A DNA stretch of 11,240 nucleotides, from assembly GCA_938082915.1 (NCBI GenBank), contig CALKCG010000188.1, positions 1 to 11,240 on the forward strand. The letters run 5' to 3'. Positions 6,875 to 11,240 of this stretch are shown here, in pieces. Under the pieces are notes generated by a model. That model did no database searches. It was not told the origin of the DNA and saw nothing but the letters and a program-made list of their open reading frames with translations. The position numbers were made by a program, and so were the translations under genes. This DNA is from an uncultured archaeon. GTDB lineage: Archaea; Thermoproteota; CALKCG01; B24. Position 1 is the first letter of the stretch, and every line of letters starts with the position of its first letter.

Positions 6875-7426
6875 TCAACTTAGAGGAGATAGTCTAGTCT
6901 CTATATATCCTAGTTCCTTAAGCTTATTTACTATGAGTTCAACGGATTCATCTACGGTGAGTTTATCCGTTTCAACTACCACTTCAGGTTTTAAAGGCTC
7001 TTCGTAAATTGTCTGAATACCCGGTAGAGTTCCAATAGAGCCCTCTAGAGCCCTCTTATAGAGCCCTTTAACATCCCTTTTCATGCAAACGTCTAGAGGA
7101 CATTTAACGTAAACCTCTACAAACTTCAGTATTTGTCTTCTGGCATTGTCTCTATAGGCTCTCTTATTGCCAGTAGCATCTATAATCACATTAACACCGT
7201 TTCTAACGAGCAACTTCGCTATGTAAACTATAACGTTGTAAAACCAGTCTCTCTCTTCCTCACTATAAGTCGGCTTTGGCGTTAAAATCTTTCTAAGCCC
7301 ATCCGATTCTAAGGTTTCAACACTTACGCCCATTTCTTTAAGCTTTCGAGCAACATTGTTGGCTATTGTAGATTTCCCGCTCGACGGTAGACCTGTGACC
7401 CACATAGCCCATCCTTCAGTCGTCAT
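6875..7426 (-). CDS. cysC: Adenylylsulfate kinase-like P-loop kinase
   Basis: APS kinase family: transfers phosphate from ATP to the 3' hydroxyl of adenylylsulfate to give PAPS. The 183 residues match the family length. The Walker A loop is GLPSSGKST (12-20). LESDGLRK (39-46) corresponds to the family's LDGDNVR region, and the family signature CPLDVCMKRDVKGLYKRA is at 109-126. The loop that in bacterial enzymes reads FISPYR, and carries the serine phosphorylated in the E. coli enzyme, is here IDATGNKRAYRDNAR (82-96). This is a divergent subgroup and the substrate could differ from APS. No ATP sulfurylase or PAPS reductase gene lies nearby. The ATG at 7426 is the first in frame, with only a weak AGAG upstream. 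A TATA-like TTTAAAAG lies at 7466-7473 on the minus strand. It heads a pair with the Lon-type protease. Confidence 0.8.
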   Translation of the reverse strand: MTTEGWAMWVTGLPSSGKSTIANNVARKLKEMGVSVETLESDGLRKILTPKPTYSEEERDWFYNVIVYIAKLLVRNGVNVIIDATGNKRAYRDNARRQILKFVEVYVKCPLDVCMKRDVKGLYKRALEGSIGTLPGIQTIYEEPLKPEVVVETDKLTVDESVELIVNKLKELGYIETRLSPLS

Positions 7427-7465
7427 GTAAAACTCTATTTGGACATACCTCTAACTTTCATTTAA

Positions 7466-7473
7466 CTTTTAAA
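7466..7473 (-). promoter_or_regulatory. TATA-like element for the APS-kinase/Lon gene pair
   Basis: Read on the minus strand this is TTTAAAAG, 40-47 bases before the ATG at 7426. Transcription would start near 7445 and give a leader of roughly 20 bases. Confidence 0.4.
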
Positions 7474-7502
7474 CGTCACAGGTCTTCAAAGCTTCAGATG
7501 TG

Positions 7503-7510
7503 TTTAAATT
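7503..7510 (+). promoter_or_regulatory. TATA-like element for the MoaB gene
   Basis: TTTAAATT lies 59-66 bases before the TTG start. Transcription would begin near 7530-7535 and the leader would carry AGGTG at 7557-7561. A GGAGGT at 7515-7520 is not followed by any usable start codon and would fall before the transcript start. Confidence 0.4.
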
Positions 7511-7556
7511 ATGAGGAGGTAGAGTTTTTCTACAAGTTTAGAAAATACTTTCCTCT

Positions 7557-7561
7557 AGGTG
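7557..7561 (+). promoter_or_regulatory. Ribosome binding site fixing a TTG start for MoaB
   Basis: AGGTG ends 7 bases before the TTG at 7569. It is the same site sequence as used by RuBisCO and supports the non-ATG start. Confidence 0.55.
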
Positions 7562-7568
7562 TGGTTTA

Positions 7569-8099
7569 TTGGGCTCTGAAGAACATAAGCTTAAAGCCCC
7601 TAAAACTGTGAGATTCGCCTTAGTAACATGTAGTAGTTCTAGGTTTGAATATCTTAAACATGGTAAGTCTTTTAAAGACGAGTCTGGAGATTTAGCTGAG
7701 CATATGGCTAAATCAGCTGGCTTCTCAATATCCTACAGGACTTTAATCCCAGACGACTATACTATAATTAGGGAAACGGTTGAAGAATTATGCGCCAAGC
7801 CAGACGTAGACATTATAGCCTTATTAGGTGGTACTGGTCTATCGCCTAAAGACGTTACAATCGAAGCGGTTAAACCCATGTTTGAAAAAGAAGCCCCAGG
7901 GTTTGGAGAAATATTCCGCGTGTTGACGTTTCAAGAAGAAGGCTCAATAGCAATATTGTCTAGAGCCGTAGCAGGCGTTTACAAAGGGAAGATAATATTC
8001 GCTCTACCCGGTTCACCTAAGGCTGTTAAACTGGCTTTTGAACGTCTCATAATTCCTGAGGCCTCCCACATGGTTTTACATGTGAGAGGTTTAGGTTGA
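7569..8099 (+). CDS. moaB: Molybdenum cofactor biosynthesis protein of the MoaB/MogA family
   Basis: Single-domain MoCF-binding protein (176 residues). In the family it adenylylates molybdopterin so that molybdate or tungstate can be inserted; in hyperthermophilic archaea MoaB does this for the tungsten cofactor. Conserved blocks are visible: LGGTGLSPKDVTIEAV (86-101), a near-perfect family signature with L instead of the usual T before GGTG; PGFGEIFR (110-117); AILSRAVAGV (128-137); and IFALPGSPKAVKLA (143-156). The first 12 residues are a charged extension. The start is TTG with AGGTG 7 bases upstream, and no ATG fits. It is divergent from the APS-kinase-like gene and seems to be transcribed alone. 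No other cofactor gene is in the window. Confidence 0.9.
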   Translation: MGSEEHKLKAPKTVRFALVTCSSSRFEYLKHGKSFKDESGDLAEHMAKSAGFSISYRTLIPDDYTIIRETVEELCAKPDVDIIALLGGTGLSPKDVTIEAVKPMFEKEAPGFGEIFRVLTFQEEGSIAILSRAVAGVYKGKIIFALPGSPKAVKLAFERLIIPEASHMVLHVRGLG

Positions 8100-8109
8100 A
8101 TGTAAACCG

Positions 8110-8131
8110 TCAAATTGTTTTTATAATTTGA
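8110..8131 (+). promoter_or_regulatory. Dyad with TTTTTAT core after MoaB
   Basis: TCAAATT (8110-8116) and AATTTGA (8125-8131) are perfect inverted repeats around GTTTTTAT. The layout matches the dyad before RuBisCO: similar arm length and the same TTTTTAT core. It lies 11 bases after the MoaB stop and 65 bases before the acetyltransferase start. It could be the 3' end hairpin of moaB or an operator around a TATA element. Confidence 0.35.
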
Positions 8132-8143
8132 ACCCGTTGGCTT

Positions 8144-8181
8144 CTTGAAGGTTTTAAATACGTATTTAAAGTGGTTTCAAG
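8144..8181 (+). promoter_or_regulatory. Palindromic promoter/operator before the acetyltransferase
   Basis: A perfect 18-bp palindrome, TTTAAATACGTATTTAAA (8153-8170), is flanked by CTTGAA (8144-8149) and TTCAAG (8176-8181), which are themselves inverted repeats almost centred on it. The half-sites are TATA-like on both strands. The palindrome ends 26 bases before the ATG at 8197, which lacks a ribosome binding site, so a leaderless transcript is likely. Symmetry is seen directly; its use as promoter plus operator is inferred. Confidence 0.5.
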
Positions 8182-8196
8182 TCTTAAGTATATAGT

Positions 8197-9348
8197 ATGA
8201 TTGAAGGCCCTAGAGCTGCTAAAATTGAAGAGCTTCCACAGATAGTTAAGCTTACGAGTTGGATTTTCGGCTTTGAAGAACGTGGCATCTACTTAGACAA
8301 GGTCTTTCCTCACGTCTTTTGCGAAGAGAATATTGAAAATTTAAGAGTCATCGTTTCAGATGGAAGAGTCGTCTCCCACCTGGGTATTTGGGAGGGTTGG
8401 CTTAATTTTTACGGTATTTGGCTTAAAGTAGCTCTCATCAGATGCGTGTGTACGCATCCAGAGCATCGGATGAAAGGCTATGCTTCAGCCTTAGTTAAGG
8501 ACGCATTTATAAAATTGTCTAGTGAACGCGTAGACCTCGTTATGGTTTCAGGTGCTAGATCGCTTTATACTAGAGCTGGCTGTGTAGAAGCTGGTATCAT
8601 CTACGATTATCATGTTCCACTTGACGTGATTAAAGATTTAACCGCACGTTTAAATGGTTTAAAAATCGAACCATATGCTGAAGATAGGACTTCAGATCTG
8701 GTCGGACTATATCAGAGTGAGCCTATCAGATTCAAAAGAAGCTTTGAAGAGTTTAAATTGCTTGCAGGTAGAACCTTTATAGCTGAGGTCAGTGGATCTA
8801 TGAGTATATTCATAGCTTACAAAATGAATAAACCAGTTTCATACGTGGCATTTGTCAAAGGAGTTTGGGATAACTTAACGATTGTCGAATACGCGGGTTC
8901 TAGGGTTGCAGCGCTTAAAACGATCTATGAGGTATCTAAAATCTTCAACGTTGAACGCGTTAAGTTACCTGTTCCATATGGAGACTGGGAGCTTACATCA
9001 CTCTTAGAAGAATGCGGGTTAAAGCCTAAATCTTCTCACGCCATTGCAAGCCTAGCCATATTAAACCCGATTGTTTTCGTGGAGAAAATTCGGCCCTATG
9101 TTGAAGAGAGGCTTGGTGTTAAAGCCAATTTTAACATTGCTGCTTGCAATAATGACGTTTTCGAACTCTCTATGTTTGGAGAACGTGTGAAGCTTGAAGA
9201 CCCTAGAGCGTTTACGATGCTTGTCTTCGGTAGGCCTGAAACAGTACATAGTTCGACTACTGTTAAATTCAATTCCAATAGATTGCCTGAAGTTTTTAGG
9301 AGAATTTTCCCAATGCCATCTTTCAACTACGGGTTAAACTTCATATGA
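8197..9348 (+). CDS. Eis-like GNAT acetyltransferase with SCP2-type C-terminal domain
   Basis: Predicted acetyl-CoA-dependent N-acetyltransferase of 383 residues, with the three-part build of the Eis/COG4552 group. A catalytic GNAT domain (about 3-140) has the acetyl-CoA pyrophosphate loop in CTHPEHRMKGYASALV (85-100). A second, degenerate GNAT domain (about 150-285) follows, then an SCP2-like sterol-carrier-type domain (about 288-378). Y124 in SLYTRAGC lies where Eis enzymes keep their acid tyrosine, and the C-terminus ends in FNYGLNFI, in line with the family's use of the chain end in the active site. The substrate is unknown; Eis homologues modify aminoglycosides or protein lysines. The ATG has no ribosome binding site and follows a palindromic promoter, so it looks leaderless. 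The PhnP-like gene starts 50 bp downstream. Confidence 0.82.
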   Translation: MIEGPRAAKIEELPQIVKLTSWIFGFEERGIYLDKVFPHVFCEENIENLRVIVSDGRVVSHLGIWEGWLNFYGIWLKVALIRCVCTHPEHRMKGYASALVKDAFIKLSSERVDLVMVSGARSLYTRAGCVEAGIIYDYHVPLDVIKDLTARLNGLKIEPYAEDRTSDLVGLYQSEPIRFKRSFEEFKLLAGRTFIAEVSGSMSIFIAYKMNKPVSYVAFVKGVWDNLTIVEYAGSRVAALKTIYEVSKIFNVERVKLPVPYGDWELTSLLEECGLKPKSSHAIASLAILNPIVFVEKIRPYVEERLGVKANFNIAACNNDVFELSMFGERVKLEDPRAFTMLVFGRPETVHSSTTVKFNSNRLPEVFRRIFPMPSFNYGLNFI

Positions 9349-9398
9349 TACTGAGAAAAGATAAAATAGAAGTAGCCATCTCTAAACTCTGACCTAGT

Positions 9399-10205
9399 TT
9401 GAGGGTTGTATTTCTCGGAACGGGTGCGTCTGAAGGCTGGCCAGCTGTCTTCTGTCAATGCCAGTACTGCGTTAAAGCCAGAGAACTTGGCGGTAAAAAC
9501 CTGAGGTCGCGCACCTCAGTTCTATTCAACGATGATCTTAAAGTGGATTTTCCTCCAGATACCTATATGCACGTGTTGAGATATGGGTTGGATCTAGGAG
9601 CGTTAAGATTTCTCTTGGTGACGCATACTCATAGAGATCATTTTTACGCCGACGACCTTGAGACGAGGAAAAGCCCCTTTGCGCATGTTAAAAGTGGAGG
9701 CTCGTTGAAAGTTTACGGCAATAGAGCTGTTTATGAGAAAACGGTTAAAACTGTGTCCTCTGATGTCGTAGTACCTGAAGTAATAGACCCTTTTAAGCCT
9801 TTAAAACTCGGCGATTATGAAGTTGAAGCTTTACCGGCTGATCACTCGCCCACCGAAGCCTGTCTACTATACGTAATATCAATCGGCGGTATTTCCGTCT
9901 TCTATGGACATGATTCAGGTTGGTATTCTGATGAAACTTGGAAAGCACTTAAACGTAAAAAGCTTTCCCTAATTATAATGGATTGTACGTGTATAGTTAA
10001 AGACTGTGTAAAGTATCACATGGGCATTGAAACAATGGTTAAAGCTAAAAACCGCATGATTAATGAAGGTATAGCTGATGGAAACACAATTTTCATAGCT
10101 ACCCATTTTTCACATAATGGTCAACTCTTACATCATGAGCTTGAAGAAAAGCTTAGACCATACGATATCACTCCAGCCTATGACGGTATGCGTATTGAAC
10201 TCTAA
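9399..10205 (+). CDS. PhnP-like metallo-beta-lactamase-fold phosphodiesterase
   Basis: Metal-dependent hydrolase of 268 residues resembling PhnP, which opens 5-phosphoribosyl 1,2-cyclic phosphate to ribose-1,5-bisphosphate. It starts MRVVFLGTGASEGWP, close to the PhnP/RNase Z N-terminal pattern. C19, C21 and C24 (CQCQYC) match the structural zinc cysteines of PhnP. The active-site motif is THTHRDH, with H76, H78, D80 and H81. Further ligands are probably H149 (ADHS), D172 (HDSG) and H236 (ATHFSHN). There is no signal peptide, so it should be cytoplasmic. The start must be the TTG at 9399, because an in-frame TGA lies at 9390-9392. No ribosome binding site is seen; a TATA-like GATAAAATA near 9360 could drive a leaderless transcript. 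Other phn genes are absent from the window, so the substrate could be a different cyclic phosphodiester. Confidence 0.83.
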   Translation: MRVVFLGTGASEGWPAVFCQCQYCVKARELGGKNLRSRTSVLFNDDLKVDFPPDTYMHVLRYGLDLGALRFLLVTHTHRDHFYADDLETRKSPFAHVKSGGSLKVYGNRAVYEKTVKTVSSDVVVPEVIDPFKPLKLGDYEVEALPADHSPTEACLLYVISIGGISVFYGHDSGWYSDETWKALKRKKLSLIIMDCTCIVKDCVKYHMGIETMVKAKNRMINEGIADGNTIFIATHFSHNGQLLHHELEEKLRPYDITPAYDGMRIEL

Positions 10206-10225
10206 CTGGAGTTTTACGTAATTAA

Positions 10226-10240
10226 ACCCTTTTTCCATTC
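10226..10240 (+). terminator. Possible T-run terminator after the PhnP-like gene
   Basis: CCCTTTTTCC follows about 20 bases after the TAA, with five consecutive T residues (10230-10234). This is enough for a weak archaeal terminator; no hairpin is seen. Confidence 0.25.
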
Positions 10241-10241
10241 T

Positions 10242-10287
10242 ATGATATTTTCCCAGTTTGAAGAATGATATTCCCCTATTTTCTCCC
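10242..10287. repeat. Short tandem-like motif TAT-T-run-CCC upstream of the dehydrogenase
   Basis: ATGATATT occurs at 10242-10249 and 10265-10272, 23 bp apart, each followed by a run ending in CCC. A third similar run, TATTTTCTCCC, ends at 10287. Spacing near two helical turns would suit a regulator binding on one DNA face, but the motif is short and AT-rich and may be chance. Confidence 0.25.
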
Positions 10288-10320
10288 ATATGAAAGAGTT
10301 AAATCTAAAATCACCTAGCA

Positions 10321-10328
10321 TTTATATA
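10321..10328 (+). promoter_or_regulatory. TATA-like element of the dehydrogenase gene
   Basis: TTTATATA is a close match to the archaeal TATA consensus. It lies only 9-16 bases before the TTG at 10337 and 24-31 bases before the TTG at 10352. This spacing would suit a leaderless transcript from the second TTG better than the first. Confidence 0.4.
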
Positions 10329-10336
10329 GATGTAGC

Positions 10337-11240
10337 TTGCTCGCCGCTGTTTTGAGAAGACCGTTTAAAATCGAGCTTATGGACATTCCAAAGCCTGAGC
10401 CTAAGCCAGACGAAGTTCTAATAAAAGTTAATGCGTGTGGTATATGTGGAAGCGATATTCAGTACTTCCAAGGTAGAAATCCTTGGGCATTACATACGTT
10501 AGGCGTCGATAAAGCGAATCCGCCTGATATGATATTGGGGCATGAGATTTCAGGCACTATTGTGGATGTAGGCGATAGACGATTTAAACATAGAGTTGGT
10601 GAAAAAGTTGGCGTAATAGCCTATAAGGCATGCGGTAAGTGTAAGTTCTGCAACGAGGGGAGGCATAACATCTGTGCAGACGTATTACACATCGGTCATG
10701 ATGAGGCTTGGGGTTTTAGCCCCTCACCGGGAGGCATGGCTGAGTATTGTGCGGTTTGGGAAGATAAAGCGGTCACACTAGACTATCCTGTGAGTCCAGA
10801 AGAAGCCTCTCAATTGGATGGTTTAGCTGTCGCAGTCCACGCCTCTTATAGAGCTGGGATCAAGCCAGGCTATAGAATAACGATTATAGGCTCCGGTCCC
10901 ATAGGGCTCATGGCTTTCCAAACAGCTAAAACCTTTGGTGCTCATGAAGCTTTCTGCGTAGACGTATGGGATACCCCTTTAAACGTCGCAGAGGACCTTG
11001 GCGCTGACTATACTGTGAACTCTTCTAAAGTAGATCCGGTCAGTTACGTACTTTCTAAAACTGGTGGGCTTGGAGTTGATGCCGTGATCAACACGGTGGG
11101 CTCACCTGAAACTATTCTACAGGGTTTAAGAATGCTCGTTAGGGGAGGGGTGCAGGTTTTACTAGCCGTATCTGCTGAGGCTGTTCAATTAGATCCAAGA
11201 CTTTTGGCTGGTGAACGGGTTTTAACCGTTTCCTCCAACA
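10337..11240 (+). CDS. Zinc-dependent alcohol/polyol dehydrogenase (3' end cut by window)
   Basis: Medium-chain dehydrogenase/reductase oxidising an alcohol or polyol with NAD(P); sorbitol or threonine dehydrogenase-type members are closest by eye. 301 codons are visible and about 40-60 should be missing. The N-terminal GroES-like domain has the catalytic zinc ligands C37 (NACGICGSD) and H69-E70 (LGHE). The structural zinc cysteines are C99, C102, C105 and C113. The Rossmann domain has GSGPIG at 185-190, and D209 at the end of the second strand (CVDV) favours NAD over NADP. A stretch of about ten extra residues before LGHE (about 50-62) is longer than in many relatives. I chose TTG 10337 because MLAAVLRRPFKIEL matches the usual first strand; TTG 10352 is the alternative. 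No ribosome binding site is seen. The substrate is unknown; with the nearby kinase a polyol-to-ketose route is possible. Confidence 0.88.
   Translation, partial: MLAAVLRRPFKIELMDIPKPEPKPDEVLIKVNACGICGSDIQYFQGRNPWALHTLGVDKANPPDMILGHEISGTIVDVGDRRFKHRVGEKVGVIAYKACGKCKFCNEGRHNICADVLHIGHDEAWGFSPSPGGMAEYCAVWEDKAVTLDYPVSPEEASQLDGLAVAVHASYRAGIKPGYRITIIGSGPIGLMAFQTAKTFGAHEAFCVDVWDTPLNVAEDLGADYTVNSSKVDPVSYVLSKTGGLGVDAVINTVGSPETILQGLRMLVRGGVQVLLAVSAEAVQLDPRLLAGERVLTVSSN

Noticed and set aside
7513..7536. Start of a small gene at GGAGGT in the divergent promoter region
   Set aside because: No start codon lies at a usable distance, and the ATG at 7511 runs into a stop after two further codons.

Overview
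The window looks like chromosomal DNA from an uncultured, probably thermophilic archaeon, most likely of the Thermoproteota (TACK) side. The evidence is: an archaeal form III-type RuBisCO; a membrane-anchored S16 (Lon-family) protease of an archaeal type; archaeal TATA elements of the TTTAAATT or TTTTTATA kind in front of several genes; a mixture of AGGTG-type ribosome binding sites and apparently leaderless starts; frequent TTG and GTG starts; and AGA/AGG as the main arginine codons. I cannot place it to genus. No rRNA, tRNA, CRISPR array, insertion sequence or phage gene was found.

Layout. Positions 1-416 hold no convincing gene. At the right edge of this stretch is a clear inverted repeat enclosing a TATA-like element, just before the RuBisCO gene. 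RuBisCO (417-1763) is followed after 33 bp by a GH42 beta-galactosidase-type glycosidase (1797-3821), and the two look like one operon. A 408-bp gap (3822-4229) carries a promoter-like element, a good ribosome binding site and a 10-codon reading frame that looks like a leader peptide or gene remnant. It is followed by an FGGY-family sugar kinase (4230-5756). Two genes then run on the minus strand: an APS-kinase-like P-loop kinase (6875-7426), followed by a small membrane-anchored Lon-type serine protease (5927-6832). A divergent promoter region (7427-7568) separates them from a MoaB/MogA molybdenum-cofactor protein (7569-8099). A short spacer rich in dyad symmetry leads to an Eis-like GNAT acetyltransferase (8197-9348). 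Then come a PhnP-like metallo-beta-lactamase-fold phosphodiesterase (9399-10205) and a zinc-dependent polyol/alcohol dehydrogenase that runs off the right edge (from 10337).

How the genes may work together. Much of the window concerns sugars: a glycosidase, a sugar kinase, a polyol-type dehydrogenase and a RuBisCO of the kind that in archaea consumes ribulose-1,5-bisphosphate from nucleotide or pentose breakdown. The PhnP-type enzyme is of interest because the characterised PhnP reaction yields ribose-1,5-bisphosphate. That compound is the substrate of the archaeal isomerase that feeds form III RuBisCO. The isomerase and AMP phosphorylase are not in this window, so any pathway link is inference. 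The minus-strand pair and the MoaB gene look like general housekeeping or accessory genes.
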